Positions 24,924-35,019 of a DNA stretch of 64,000 bases are shown piece after piece. Under the pieces are notes generated by a model. That model made no database searches. It had not been told where the DNA came from and saw only the letters and a program-made list of their open reading frames with translations. Within the stretch, counting starts at the first letter, position 1. The number at the start of each line of letters is the position of its first letter. The position numbers were made by a program, and so were the translations under genes. The DNA is from Flavobacterium cellulosilyticum. GTDB lineage: Bacteria; Bacteroidota; Bacteroidia; Flavobacteriales; Flavobacteriaceae. The DNA lies in the NCBI RefSeq assembly GCF_004349355.1, contig NZ_SMFK01000002.1, forward strand, positions 62,001 through 126,000, given 5' to 3'.

Positions 24924-27350
24924 ATGAGAAAAATTTTTACTGTCATTTTATTGTTGTTAGTCTTTTTTCAATCGGGTATAATACAGGCGCAAGACTTATT
25001 AAAAAGTACGGATTTAAGCACACTAAAAGTAGATTATTTATCAGATAGTGATATAGCAAAAATTAAATTACAATTACAAAGTAACAATGCCACTATTGAT
25101 CAAGTAAAACCTATGGCATTAGCCAAAGGAATGTCGGAAACTGAGTTCGACAAATTAAAGATACGATTAGGGGGTCAACAAACCACTATGAATGTTACCT
25201 CCACAAAGGATAATCAAAAAATAGATGCTAGGGAAACAGCACGAAAGCAAGAAAAAATTGTCAACAAGAAAATTAAAGACACAGTAAATGCCTTAGTTTT
25301 TGGATCGGAATTATTTGATAATCCAACGCTTAATTTTGAACCTAATTTAAATTTAGCTACTCCAGTAAATTATGTTTTGGGGCCTGGAGATGAAATACAG
25401 GTAAGTGTTTATGGAGTTCAGGAATTTAATGCGACTATTCCAATAACTGTTGAAGGTAAGGTCGATATACAATATGTAGGCCAAATTCCTGTTTCAGGGA
25501 TGACAATTGAGGCAGCTACCCAAAAAATTAAAGCAGCTTTGGCAAGTGTTTACAGTACTGTAAGATCAGGTCAGTCTCAAGTTGAAGTAAGTTTGAGTGG
25601 CATTCGAACAATTAAAATAACACTAATTGGATCTAAACAACCAGGAAACTATTCGGTTTCATCATTGGCCACAGTGTACAACGCTTTGTTTTTAGGAGGA
25701 GGTCCAGGGGAAAATGGAAGTTACAGAAATATCGAACTCTTGCGTAATAACAAAGTGTACAAAAACATAGATATTTATAAGTTTTTGGTGAATGGTAATC
25801 AATCCGATAATGTAGGTTTGAAAGACAATGATGTGATCCGAATTCCGGCCTATACGCATAGGGTTACTATTGAAGGTGAAGTAAGACGTCCCGGCATTTT
25901 TGAGATGAAAGCAGGAGAAACCTTTAAAGATTTATTGACATTTGCTTCAGGATTTAATGATTTTGCTTATACGGCTTCTGTGAATATTTTGCAAAAAACC
26001 AATAAGGAATTTAAAGTAAAAGACATTCAAACGTCCGAATATGGGATATACAAGCCACTTGCTGGAGACGTATATCGGGTTTCCAAAATTTTAAATCGTT
26101 TCGAAAATCGCATTAAAATTGAAGGAGCTGTTTTTAGACCCAATATCTATTCTTATTATGACGGTATGAGGGTTTCGGATTTAATAAAACAGGCAGAGGG
26201 GTTAAAAGAAGATGCCTATACCAATAGAGCCACAATAATTCGTTTAAATTCTGATCTGACTACCGAAGTGACCCATGTAAATTTGGATAAAGTATTAGCG
26301 GGGGATTTAAATGCTGACATTAGTTTAAAAAGAGAAGATATTGTAACCGTTTATTCTATATTAGATTTTAAAGAAATATATAAAATAACAATTGATGGGG
26401 AAGTTAAAAACCCTGGTGAATATGACTATCACGATAATCTTACATTGAATGATTTAATAGTTCAAGCTGGTGGATTGTCTGGGGCTGCTTCGAATAGAGT
26501 AGAAATCGCCCGTATGAGAAAATCAAAAATAATTGATGACTCCAATCCAGAAAGAGTAGAATTGTTTACCCTTGAAATAACGCCAGAAAATAATGAACAA
26601 TTAAATGTTTTTGTATTAAAACCTTTTGATGCAATTAATATACGTAAAATGCCAGTGTATAATAAACCGGAAATGGTGAGTATATCAGGAGCCGTACAAT
26701 ATAGTGGGAAATATGTTTTGGCCAGTAAAAAAGAAAAAATATATGATATTATACAAAGAGCTGGTGGACTTACAGCAGTAGCCAATTTAGACGGAGTAAA
26801 AATAAAACGACCTATTCAAGCCAAACAAATTGAAGATTTGGAAAATGTGGATTTGAATTTAGGTAAGAAAGATAGTATTCAAAAAAAGTTGACGAAAAAG
26901 CTAAAAGAAGATTTGAAATATTCAACCATTCCAGTGGAATGGAGAAAGATTTTGAAAGATCCTAATGACAATACGAATGTCACCTTATTTCCTGGAGATG
27001 AAATAGAAGTTTCGGTTTATAATGAAAGTGTAAAAGTAATAGGTAATGTATTGTTAACATCTGAGATTCCATATAGTAAAGGAAAAGGTTTTGGTTACTA
27101 TTTAGATGCTGTAGGAGGTACTAATGCAAAAGGATGGAAGAAAAAAACCTATATTATTTATCCAAATGGTAAAGCGGCAGTTTCTAGCTCTTTCTTTTTT
27201 ATCCGGTCCTATCCAAAGGTATTACCTGGATCACAGATTGTAGTGCCAGAAAAGCCAGAAACTCGAAAAATGAGTACAGGAGAATGGGTTAGTATTGGTA
27301 GTGTGATCACCAGCATTGCGCTGTTGATTGTAACTGCATTTAAACCGTGA
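24924..27350 (+). CDS. Large SLBB-domain polysaccharide export protein (third Wza-type)
   Basis: 808 residues, about three times the other two Wza-like proteins. A signal peptide (MRKIFTVILLLLVFFQSGII, cleavage near QAQ) without a lipobox Cys. Poly_export domain at about 148-200 (NYVLGPGDEIQVSVYG). Then several SLBB repeats: GEVRRPGIFEMKAGETF (about 316), GAVFRPNIYSYYDGMR (about 400), GEVKNPGEYDYHDNL (about 491), GAVQYSGKYVLASKKE (about 589) and a weaker GNVLLTSEIPYSKG (about 708). A C-terminal hydrophobic helix (WVSIGSVITSIALLIVTAF) ends it. Long multi-SLBB proteins of this kind occur with kinase-less Wzz partners in Bacteroidota capsule loci. It is the first gene after the UpxY leader. Confidence 0.87.
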   Translation: MRKIFTVILLLLVFFQSGIIQAQDLLKSTDLSTLKVDYLSDSDIAKIKLQLQSNNATIDQVKPMALAKGMSETEFDKLKIRLGGQQTTMNVTSTKDNQKIDARETARKQEKIVNKKIKDTVNALVFGSELFDNPTLNFEPNLNLATPVNYVLGPGDEIQVSVYGVQEFNATIPITVEGKVDIQYVGQIPVSGMTIEAATQKIKAALASVYSTVRSGQSQVEVSLSGIRTIKITLIGSKQPGNYSVSSLATVYNALFLGGGPGENGSYRNIELLRNNKVYKNIDIYKFLVNGNQSDNVGLKDNDVIRIPAYTHRVTIEGEVRRPGIFEMKAGETFKDLLTFASGFNDFAYTASVNILQKTNKEFKVKDIQTSEYGIYKPLAGDVYRVSKILNRFENRIKIEGAVFRPNIYSYYDGMRVSDLIKQAEGLKEDAYTNRATIIRLNSDLTTEVTHVNLDKVLAGDLNADISLKREDIVTVYSILDFKEIYKITIDGEVKNPGEYDYHDNLTLNDLIVQAGGLSGAASNRVEIARMRKSKIIDDSNPERVELFTLEITPENNEQLNVFVLKPFDAINIRKMPVYNKPEMVSISGAVQYSGKYVLASKKEKIYDIIQRAGGLTAVANLDGVKIKRPIQAKQIEDLENVDLNLGKKDSIQKKLTKKLKEDLKYSTIPVEWRKILKDPNDNTNVTLFPGDEIEVSVYNESVKVIGNVLLTSEIPYSKGKGFGYYLDAVGGTNAKGWKKKTYIIYPNGKAAVSSSFFFIRSYPKVLPGSQIVVPEKPETRKMSTGEWVSIGSVITSIALLIVTAFKP

Positions 27351-27411
27351 TTTTAAGTATTGCATTTTAATATAATTTCAGATTTTGGATTAATTGGAAA
27401 AATTGAACAGT

Positions 27412-28473
27412 ATGATAAGTAACGAGCAGGCGTCTAATGATAATATTACGATAAAAATACTCATAGATAAAGTGATAGATTGGTATCGCTATTTTTATTC
27501 TCATAAGATTTTAATAATAATTGTAGTTGTAATTGGAGCACTAATAGGATTAGGATACTCTATAATTAACAAGCCAATTTATACAGCGACATTAACATTT
27601 GTTGTTGAAGATGAAAAATCTAGTGGTGGAATTGGTAGTGTTCTAGGTTTAGCTAGTTCTTTTGGATTAGATTTAGGTGGGGGTGGTGGTAATGTTTTTT
27701 CAGGTGCGAACTTGAATGAGTTGTTTATGTCACGTTCCATGGTTGAGAAAACTTTTTTAAGTCCCGTAAAAGTGGAGGGGAAAATTATTTCTCTGGCCGA
27801 AATGTTCATTCAAAATGCAAAATGGCGTGAAGCTTGGAATAAAAAACCAAAATTGGCAAAAATTCAATTTTCACCTAATGCCAATCGGAGTTTGTTTACC
27901 AGAACTCAAGACAGTATACTAGGAGTGATGTATAAAATCATAACAAAAAATAGTTTGTCGGTTTCTCAAAAGGATAAAAAGATTTCGATTATCAACATTG
28001 ATATGTCATCTAATAATGAATTATTTGCTAAATATTTTTGTGAAGCTTTAGCTGATGAAGTAAGTGAATTTTATATTATGACTAAAAGTAAAAAAGCTAG
28101 AATGAATATGGCTATTTTAGAAAGGCAAACTGATTCCATTCGGGGAGAATTGAACCATGCTATCACTGGAGTAGCAGCGGCTAATGATAATGTTTTTAAT
28201 TTGAATCCCTCGATTAATATCCGTCGAGTACCTTCTGCAAGAAAACAAGTAGATGTACAGGCTAATACAGCTATTCTAACAGAATTAGTTAAACAAACAG
28301 AATTAGCTAAAGTAACTATAAGAAGAGAAACGCCATTAATTCAAATTATTGACAGTCCTATTTTGCCTTTGGAAGTAGAAAAATTGGGTAAGTTGAAAGG
28401 TCTTGTGTCTGGTGGTTTCCTAGCAGGTCTTTTATTAGCTATTATCTTAATGTTTAAAAAACTGTTTTTGTAA
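27412..28473 (+). CDS. Wzz-like chain-length determinant without kinase domain
   Basis: 353 residues from ATG 27412 (the frame is also open from a TTG at 27394). First membrane helix near 30-48 (ILIIIVVVIGALIGLGYSII), a periplasmic domain with the glycine-rich LGLASSFGLDLGGGGGNVFS (about 74-93), coiled-coil-like helices (about 215-300), and a second helix near 325-348 (LVSGGFLAGLLLAIILMF) that ends the protein. There is no Walker motif and no tyrosine tail, unlike the two Wzc-like proteins upstream. It probably acts with the SLBB protein (upstream) and with the flippase and polymerase (downstream). Confidence 0.83.
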   Translation: MISNEQASNDNITIKILIDKVIDWYRYFYSHKILIIIVVVIGALIGLGYSIINKPIYTATLTFVVEDEKSSGGIGSVLGLASSFGLDLGGGGGNVFSGANLNELFMSRSMVEKTFLSPVKVEGKIISLAEMFIQNAKWREAWNKKPKLAKIQFSPNANRSLFTRTQDSILGVMYKIITKNSLSVSQKDKKISIINIDMSSNNELFAKYFCEALADEVSEFYIMTKSKKARMNMAILERQTDSIRGELNHAITGVAAANDNVFNLNPSINIRRVPSARKQVDVQANTAILTELVKQTELAKVTIRRETPLIQIIDSPILPLEVEKLGKLKGLVSGGFLAGLLLAIILMFKKLFL

Positions 28474-28567
28474 AAAGTATTTAAATAAAACTATTGCCAA
28501 GTTTATAAACCTTTTAATATTCTGTGCTCTTTCATTGTCTTTATTGGCAGTAATTTATATTTTTTAA

Positions 28568-29848
28568 ATGTTTAAGTCAAACCGGTTATTTTTAAATAAT
28601 TTTTCTATTTATTTTATAGGTCTTATTACTAGTGGTTTAATAAGTTTTATCACGATACCTTTAATCGTAAAATATTATGGAATTCAAAATTATGGTACTT
28701 TTTCTTTAGTTCAAAATGTAATTTTGGTCCTCATATCATTTGGTGGAGGTTGGTTAAATCAATGTGTATTACGATTCAATGATTATAGTACTCGATTTAA
28801 GTTTACAGTCTTTCAGTTGTATTTGATAGCATTTATTCCAATAAGTTTTTTTTGCTTTGCAGTGTTATTGCTTATGGGATTGAGCCTTTTTATTTCGCTC
28901 ATAGGAACTGCTACAATGTTTTTAGGTAGTTTAGTAGCGCTATCAGTTGTCTTTTACCAATCGAAATTTAATGCTCGAAAATCTTTTTATTTTGATTTTA
29001 TTAGAATTATTGTATTTGTTTCGATGGTTTTGATTTTAAATTTTGTTTTATATCAGCGTTATACAATACTAAAATTAATAGTAAGCTTTTTTATAAGCTA
29101 TTTAGCAAGTTTTTTTTTTCTACTTAAAATAGAATTTAAATTTTTAAAGACATCCATGCAATTATTTTTAAATAAATGTAGCATGCATTATGTTCAAATA
29201 CTTTTTAAAGAAAATAAGTATTTGTTTCAATACGGTTGGCCATTAGCCTTGTGGTTTACTATATCATCGATATTAAATGTTTCTGACAGATATATTATTG
29301 GGTATTATCTTACAGAGAAAGATTTAGGTACCTATTCTGCAATTTATGATTTATTATATAAAGGAATTTCACTTATTTATGCTCCAATTTTAGTTGCAGG
29401 ATTTCCAATTATGTCTAAAAAATACAATTCAGGAGACAAAAAAGGAGCTATACAGTTTTTGAAAAAACTGATAGCTTTTGAAGTATTAATTATCACAATA
29501 ATATTAGTTTTCGCCTATTTTTTAAAAATATTTTTTATCCAGAACATAGTTGGTATTCGTATTGACAATCAAAATGTTAATTTAGTTTTTCCAATAATAA
29601 TTGGAGCATTTGTATGGCAATTGGCAATGTTAGTGCACAAGCCATTAGAATTTGAGTTTAAAACAAAAAAAATGCTTTTATTCAGTATCATAGCCTTAGT
29701 AATTAATTTGGTACTCAATTTTATATTTATTCCTAAATACGGAATTGTTTTTGCAGCATATTCCACTTTTTTGAGTGCATTGGTTTATTTGATTTTAATT
29801 GTAATTGCAATTAGTTTTAAAAGTAAAAGGAAAGTATGTGGTACATAG
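28568..29848 (+). CDS. wzx: Wzx-like oligosaccharide flippase
   Basis: 426 residues with about 12 membrane segments of the MOP/polysaccharide transporter type. The N-terminus IGLITSGLISFITIPLIVKYYGIQNYGTFS has the P-L/I-hydrophobic-G-x-x-x-Y/F-G pattern of Wzx proteins, and DRYIIGYYLTEKDLGTYS (about 239-256) repeats the motif in the second half. It moves undecaprenyl-linked repeat units across the inner membrane. It is the only flippase seen in the window. The gene overlaps the next by 13 bases. Confidence 0.85.
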   Translation: MFKSNRLFLNNFSIYFIGLITSGLISFITIPLIVKYYGIQNYGTFSLVQNVILVLISFGGGWLNQCVLRFNDYSTRFKFTVFQLYLIAFIPISFFCFAVLLLMGLSLFISLIGTATMFLGSLVALSVVFYQSKFNARKSFYFDFIRIIVFVSMVLILNFVLYQRYTILKLIVSFFISYLASFFFLLKIEFKFLKTSMQLFLNKCSMHYVQILFKENKYLFQYGWPLALWFTISSILNVSDRYIIGYYLTEKDLGTYSAIYDLLYKGISLIYAPILVAGFPIMSKKYNSGDKKGAIQFLKKLIAFEVLIITIILVFAYFLKIFFIQNIVGIRIDNQNVNLVFPIIIGAFVWQLAMLVHKPLEFEFKTKKMLLFSIIALVINLVLNFIFIPKYGIVFAAYSTFLSALVYLILIVIAISFKSKRKVCGT

Positions 29849-31077
29849 TTTTTTTGTTCATTATAGGACTCAATGTATTATTTAATTATTACTTAAATAA
29901 AAAGTCTGGCTATCCACCATTTTTATTTAGTTTGTTGTGGTTTGGTGTTATATTTTGTCATTTTATATGTGTGACTTTCGATTTGGTAACCATTTTTGTG
30001 TTATCATTTAAAGCATTATTTATCTATACTCTTGGAGTAGTCATGTTTACCTTTGGAGGTTTAGCCGTTAAATTGAAGTCAAACAATGACGTATTTATAA
30101 AACCAGAGGATATTGATTTTAGAATTAAAAATAAATTTGATGTAGTTTTAATAATTATTTCTTTAATTTTCTTGCCTTTTTTTCTAATTAGCAGTTATAA
30201 ATTAGCCGTCGAATATATGATTTTTGATAGCTTATTCGCAGGATTACGAAATTCATTTGTACAAGAACAGGACATAGGTTTTTCAAAATATGGTATTATA
30301 ATTTCATTTGTAAGTTTTTTTGTGCAAGGATATCAGTATTTCAGTTTAAGAAATAATAAATTAAAATTTATACTATCGGCGATAGTCTTGTTATTGTTTT
30401 GTGTTTTTTCAACAGGAAGAACTTTTTTTATATTTTATATTAGTTTAATTTATGGTTTATTAATTGTATTTCAAAAATTTAAAAAAAAGTATATTTATTA
30501 TGGAATTTCAGGGATATTAGTTTTGTTTTCAACAATCGGTATTTTATTGAATAAAGGAGGTTCTACAGAAAATAATCTACAAGAAAATATTTCAGGAATT
30601 GTTGAAAGTTTTGTGATTTATTTTATTGGAAGTCTAAGTGCATTTGACGCTTTTCTTCATTCTCATTATGTGAATACAGTTGGAGAAAATTCGTTTCGTT
30701 TCGTTTTCTCTTTTTTGTATAAGTTTGGATTTATTGAATCGAAACCTGGGGATTTAGTAGATCAATATGTTTCAATACCCTTTGATACTAACGTGTATAC
30801 TATATATAAAATCTATTTTCAAGATTTCGGATTTATATATATGATATTTCTTCTATTTATTTTTGGGCTTGTTCATACGTACTTTTATCTAAAAGCGATT
30901 AGAGAACGTAAATTTGCTCCTTCGATAATATACGCCATTATGTTGTATCCACTGTTTATGTCTTTTTTTCAAGAACAATATTTCTCCTTATTGCCTACTT
31001 GGATTTACATATTTATGATAGTCCTATTTGGCAAGTATTATATAAAAGTTGGGATTCTAAATAAAGAGAAGTCATGA
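29836..31077 (+). CDS. wzy: Wzy-like O-antigen polymerase
   Basis: 413 residues with about 10-12 membrane segments. It begins in MWYIVFLFIIGLNVLFNYYL, and includes STGRTFFIFYISLIYGL in the middle and a loop of about 60 residues (from ENISGIVESFVIYFIGSLSA through GDLVDQYVSIPFDTNVYTIY) before the last helices, where F-Y-x-D-F-G follows. This layout fits the oligosaccharide repeat-unit polymerase family. It overlaps wzx by 13 bases and is followed by a GT2 gene, the usual Wzx-Wzy pairing. Other polymerase-like proteins are encoded at 1313, 2830 and perhaps 35020. The call rests on context and topology. Confidence 0.68.
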   Translation: MWYIVFLFIIGLNVLFNYYLNKKSGYPPFLFSLLWFGVIFCHFICVTFDLVTIFVLSFKALFIYTLGVVMFTFGGLAVKLKSNNDVFIKPEDIDFRIKNKFDVVLIIISLIFLPFFLISSYKLAVEYMIFDSLFAGLRNSFVQEQDIGFSKYGIIISFVSFFVQGYQYFSLRNNKLKFILSAIVLLLFCVFSTGRTFFIFYISLIYGLLIVFQKFKKKYIYYGISGILVLFSTIGILLNKGGSTENNLQENISGIVESFVIYFIGSLSAFDAFLHSHYVNTVGENSFRFVFSFLYKFGFIESKPGDLVDQYVSIPFDTNVYTIYKIYFQDFGFIYMIFLLFIFGLVHTYFYLKAIRERKFAPSIIYAIMLYPLFMSFFQEQYFSLLPTWIYIFMIVLFGKYYIKVGILNKEKS

Positions 31078-31135
31078 TTACTTCAATACACTTATTGTGT
31101 TATATTAATTGAATTTAAAATAGCGCAACGATAAG

Positions 31136-31963
31136 ATGAAAAAAATTCTAGGGATAATAATTACTTACAATCCGGACATAATTTTATTAAATAAGAACAT
31201 CTCCTCCTTTATTGATATTGCCGATGAGATTCTTATTATTGATAATAATTCTATTAATAAAATTGAGTTGTTGTCTTTTGAAAATAATAAAATCAAAGTT
31301 GTCAATAATGAAAGAAATCTGGGCATTGCAGAGGGTTTAAATATTGGTCTCAATTATGCGCATCAAAATAGATTTGATTATATTTTAACCATGGATCAAG
31401 ATTCCTATTTTGAAAAAAATACGGTGTCCTATTTGATTACAGGTTTCAACGAAGAATCAATTGCTATAGTTTGTCCAAGCTTAAAAGATATGAATAGCAA
31501 CAATTTTAATTCTGTTGCTCAGATTTATGAAGAAATTTTTGTAGCAATTACTTCAGGTTGTTTATGTAGTGTAAGACACTTAAAATCAATTGGAGGATTT
31601 AATATTAAATTATTCATCGACTATGTAGATTTTGAACTTTGTTTACGACTTCAAAAAAGCGGGTATAAAATTTTGCAATCACAGAAGAGTGTTTTATGCC
31701 ATCAGTTGGGCGATAGTCGTATTGAATATATTTTTAATATTCCATTTATTTGCACAAACCATTCCCCTTTTCGAAGGTTTTATTACGCTAGAAATAAAGT
31801 TTATATATATAAAAACTATTTTTTCTCATTTCCTATCTTTATTTTGAGAGATATAGGATCCTTCTTTAAAACTATTTTTATTATTCTCTTTTTTGAGAAG
31901 TTTAGAGCTGAGAAATTTAAAATGATTTGTAAAGGGATTTGGCATGGATTATTTTATATATAA
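31136..31963 (+). CDS. Glycosyltransferase family 2, rhamnosyltransferase-like
   Basis: 275 residues, GT-A fold. The N-terminal ITYNPDIILLNKNISS (9-24) is the donor-binding start, with ILIIDNNS at about 33-40, NLGIAEGLNIG at about 61-71 and DYILTMDQDS (about 79-88) as the D-x-D-like metal site. GGFNIKLFIDYVDFELCLRL (about 153-172) is the acceptor/ED region. The N-P-D after ITY and the MDQDS motif are common in dTDP-rhamnosyltransferases, and the locus makes dTDP-rhamnose, so rhamnose is a reasonable guess but not proven. It sits 58 bases after the polymerase gene. Confidence 0.75.
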   Translation: MKKILGIIITYNPDIILLNKNISSFIDIADEILIIDNNSINKIELLSFENNKIKVVNNERNLGIAEGLNIGLNYAHQNRFDYILTMDQDSYFEKNTVSYLITGFNEESIAIVCPSLKDMNSNNFNSVAQIYEEIFVAITSGCLCSVRHLKSIGGFNIKLFIDYVDFELCLRLQKSGYKILQSQKSVLCHQLGDSRIEYIFNIPFICTNHSPFRRFYYARNKVYIYKNYFFSFPIFILRDIGSFFKTIFIILFFEKFRAEKFKMICKGIWHGLFYI

Positions 31964-31972
31964 AATTTAGAA

Positions 31973-33034
31973 ATGAAAATTTTATTTTTCACAAAATACA
32001 ATGAATTAGGACCTAGCAGCAGGTATCGGGTGTATCAGTACATCGATTCCTTTGAAAAAGCTGGAATTCAGGTTGATGTAATGCCTTTTTTTGGATCTAG
32101 ATACTTTACTAACAATCTAGGTGCTAAAATCGTTTATACTTTGTATTGTTATCTACGTAGAAAACTTAGTTTACTTAATGTTTTCAACTACGATATTATT
32201 TATGTTGAATACGAATTGTTCCCTTATTTTCCAGCGTTATTCGAAAAGTTATTTAAGCTTTTAAAGGTTAAATACATTGTGGATTATGATGATGCTATTT
32301 TTCACCATTACAATACTTCTAAAAATGGGTTTATTCGATTAATGCTTTCCAATAAAATTGATTCAGTTATAAAAAACGCTAGTTATGTAATAAGTGGAAG
32401 TCCTTATTTGACACAGTACATTAGTGAATTGAATACCAATTGTGTTGAAATTCCAACTTCCGTTAGCAGTACAATATACCATCAGTTATTTGAAAAAAAG
32501 GTAAATAATGTTTTTACAATTGGATGGATTGGATCAAAAACAACGAGTGTCAATGTCTTATCGCTACTGCCTGTATTTGAAAAATTAAGTTCGAAATTTG
32601 AATTTCAATTGAATTTAATTGGATTTGACGAGCAGCTATCTAGTAAGTTGCAACATTTAAATGTACATTTTATAAAATGGGATGCCAAGACTGAAATCGA
32701 CCAAATAAAAAGATTTGATGTAGGGATAATGCCTTTAGAAAACACAGCTTTCAATCAGGGGAAATGCGGATTTAAATTAGTGCAATATATGGGGTGTAGC
32801 TTGCCTACAATTTCTTCCCCACTTGAAGCCAATTTGAAAATTAATAGAAACAAAAAAAATCTTCACGCCACTTCTAATCAAGAGTGGATGGATGCTTTTG
32901 AAAAAGTATACGAAAATCAGTCGTATTACAGAGAAGTTGGTTTAGCCAATTACAATGATTTTTTAAAATATTATACCATTGAAAGTAATTATGAACGGTA
33001 TATTGAAGTTTTTAAAAAATTAAAATCAAATTAA
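31973..33034 (+). CDS. Glycosyltransferase, GT4/GT1-like
   Basis: 353 residues with GT-B topology. The N-terminus MKILFFTKYNELGPSSRYRV has the S-S-R-Y-R motif seen in a Bacteroidota subgroup, with VDYDDAIFHHYN at about 103-114. The C-terminal half has FTIGWIGSKTTSVNVLSLLP (about 182-201), then FDVGIMPLENTAFNQGKCGF (about 247-266) followed by KLVQYMGCSLPTISSP, in place of the classical E-x7-E. Cytosolic, acting on lipid-linked intermediates by inference. The donor is unknown. The asnB-like gene follows after 75 bases. Confidence 0.68.
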   Translation: MKILFFTKYNELGPSSRYRVYQYIDSFEKAGIQVDVMPFFGSRYFTNNLGAKIVYTLYCYLRRKLSLLNVFNYDIIYVEYELFPYFPALFEKLFKLLKVKYIVDYDDAIFHHYNTSKNGFIRLMLSNKIDSVIKNASYVISGSPYLTQYISELNTNCVEIPTSVSSTIYHQLFEKKVNNVFTIGWIGSKTTSVNVLSLLPVFEKLSSKFEFQLNLIGFDEQLSSKLQHLNVHFIKWDAKTEIDQIKRFDVGIMPLENTAFNQGKCGFKLVQYMGCSLPTISSPLEANLKINRNKKNLHATSNQEWMDAFEKVYENQSYYREVGLANYNDFLKYYTIESNYERYIEVFKKLKSN

Positions 33035-33109
33035 TAAAAGCTTTTTTGTGTTAATAGCTTCAATACTATAGTTTTAAATTGAGCTTCGGAAAATAAAAAT
33101 TATGAAAGT

Positions 33110-35017
33110 ATGTGCGGAATAAACGGATTTGTATCCCAAATATCATTAGAAACAAAATCTATAAATGGTATTCTTGACGCTATGAATCAGGAAATAGTGC
33201 ATCGAGGTCCCGATCAGGATGGGTTTTTCGTTGAAAATGATTTGGATTTTTCCATTGGAATGGCCATGCGACGATTGTCAATTATTGATTTAAAAACAGG
33301 GAAACAGCCCATTTTTTCTTCGGATAATCAAAAGGTAATTGTTTTTAATGGAGAAATTTACAATTATAAGAAATTAAAAAGCGATCATTTATCCCAATAT
33401 AATTTCAAAACAAGTTCCGATACCGAAGTGATATTAGCTTTGTATGAAAAATACGGAGTACAATCATTTGCCATGCTCGACGGTATGTTTGCCTTTAGTA
33501 TTTATGATAAAACAGTAAATAAAGTATTTATTGCCCGTGATTTTTTTGGAGAAAAACCATTGTATTATACCCTAAATAACAACAGTTTTTATTGGTGTTC
33601 TGAGTTAAAATCCATGTTGAAAGTCTTAGCTGAGAAACCCGAAATTTCAAAACAAGGTTTAAATGTGTATTTTCAGTTGAATTATATACCTGCTCCATTC
33701 ACGATTTACGAATCCATTTCAAAACTGGAAGCGAATCATTATTTAGCATTAGATTGTGCCACTTTGAAATTTGAAATAAAAGAAATTAATTCGAACAATG
33801 CGATTGAAAAGGCAAAATTAACTAAGGAAGAAGCTATAAAAGTCAATCATGATTTAGTTTATCAAAGTATCGATAGTCGCTCCGTTTCCGATGTGCCTAT
33901 TGGTACATTTCTATCTGGAGGTGTTGATTCTTCAATTGTTTCATTATGTTTGGCGCAACAATCCGAAAGGAAAATAGAAACTTTTTCTGTAGGCTTTGAT
34001 AAAAAAACTTTCGATGAAACGGATAAATCACGTGCAGTTGCTAAGTTAATCAACAGTAATCATCACGAGTTTATTTTAACTGAAACCGATTTAGCAGAAA
34101 ATATTGAGAAAATAATTCTTAATTTCGATGAGCCTTTTGCAGATTCATCGGCTTTGCCTACTTATTTAGTTGCCAGTAAAACCAAAGAATTTGTTACCGT
34201 TGCACTTACAGGTGATGGTGGAGATGAGGTTTATGGAGGCTACAACAAATATTATATGGGTCGATTAAATAGAAATTATACCCAATTCATGCCCCAATCC
34301 ATACATAATTTTTCAGAACATATTTTAAATACGGTTTGGCATTCAAAAGAGGATCAAAGAGGATTGTTATTTAAAGCCAAACGCTTCATGAAAGCGGTGA
34401 ATTATGAAGGTGATTTTTATTATGATATAGTTTCACTTGCTTTTTTGGAAAACGAACTAAAAGAGATTTTTACAAGTCCTAATTATATGCCAAATCCATT
34501 GGATTATTATAAAAAGAAGATTGGTTCAAAAAATAAATCACTGACGGATTTTAGAAATATAGATCGATTATTAAGTCTAGAGGGTGATTTATTGGTAAAA
34601 GTAGACCGAGCGGCAATGTTGACTTCATTAGAATGCAGAGCGCCTTTTCTCAATAAAACATTATGGGATTTTACCAGCAGTTTACCTGAAAATTATTTGA
34701 TAAACGGATGGGATAAAAAGCATTTGCTTAAGGAATCGTTTAAAAAATATTTCCCAAAAGATTTTTTAAACAAATCCAAACAAGGTTTTGGAGTACCTGT
34801 TGGCGATTGGTTGCGAGGCGTTCTAAAAGAAGAATTAGTGTCTTTTATAGATAAAAAATTTATTGAAGACCAACAATTATTTGATTATGATACGATTTCG
34901 AAAATTGTGAACAATCATCTAGAAAGTAAAATTGACAATACTTTTAGAGTTTGGACTTTTTATTGTTTTCAATTGTGGTATAAAAAAACATTTCAAAATC
35001 AACTTACATTAAATTAA
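33110..35017 (+). CDS. asnB: Glutamine-hydrolysing asparagine synthetase-like amidotransferase
   Basis: 635 residues, two domains. An N-terminal class II glutaminase with catalytic Cys2 (MCGINGF) and HRGPDQDG (about 31-38). A C-terminal synthetase with the PP-loop ATP site SGGVDSS (about 269-275), and GDGGDEVYGGYNKYY (about 373-387). It keeps the features for ammonia transfer from glutamine to an adenylated carboxylate. In polysaccharide loci (as for WbpS in Pseudomonas) such proteins amidate uronic acids rather than aspartate. With UDP-GalNAcA enzymes at 20445-22810, amidation to GalNAcAN is a plausible role here, though the housekeeping role cannot be excluded. A membrane protein starts 2 bases downstream. 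Confidence 0.88.
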   Translation: MCGINGFVSQISLETKSINGILDAMNQEIVHRGPDQDGFFVENDLDFSIGMAMRRLSIIDLKTGKQPIFSSDNQKVIVFNGEIYNYKKLKSDHLSQYNFKTSSDTEVILALYEKYGVQSFAMLDGMFAFSIYDKTVNKVFIARDFFGEKPLYYTLNNNSFYWCSELKSMLKVLAEKPEISKQGLNVYFQLNYIPAPFTIYESISKLEANHYLALDCATLKFEIKEINSNNAIEKAKLTKEEAIKVNHDLVYQSIDSRSVSDVPIGTFLSGGVDSSIVSLCLAQQSERKIETFSVGFDKKTFDETDKSRAVAKLINSNHHEFILTETDLAENIEKIILNFDEPFADSSALPTYLVASKTKEFVTVALTGDGGDEVYGGYNKYYMGRLNRNYTQFMPQSIHNFSEHILNTVWHSKEDQRGLLFKAKRFMKAVNYEGDFYYDIVSLAFLENELKEIFTSPNYMPNPLDYYKKKIGSKNKSLTDFRNIDRLLSLEGDLLVKVDRAAMLTSLECRAPFLNKTLWDFTSSLPENYLINGWDKKHLLKESFKKYFPKDFLNKSKQGFGVPVGDWLRGVLKEELVSFIDKKFIEDQQLFDYDTISKIVNNHLESKIDNTFRVWTFYCFQLWYKKTFQNQLTLN

Positions 35018-35019
35018 TA

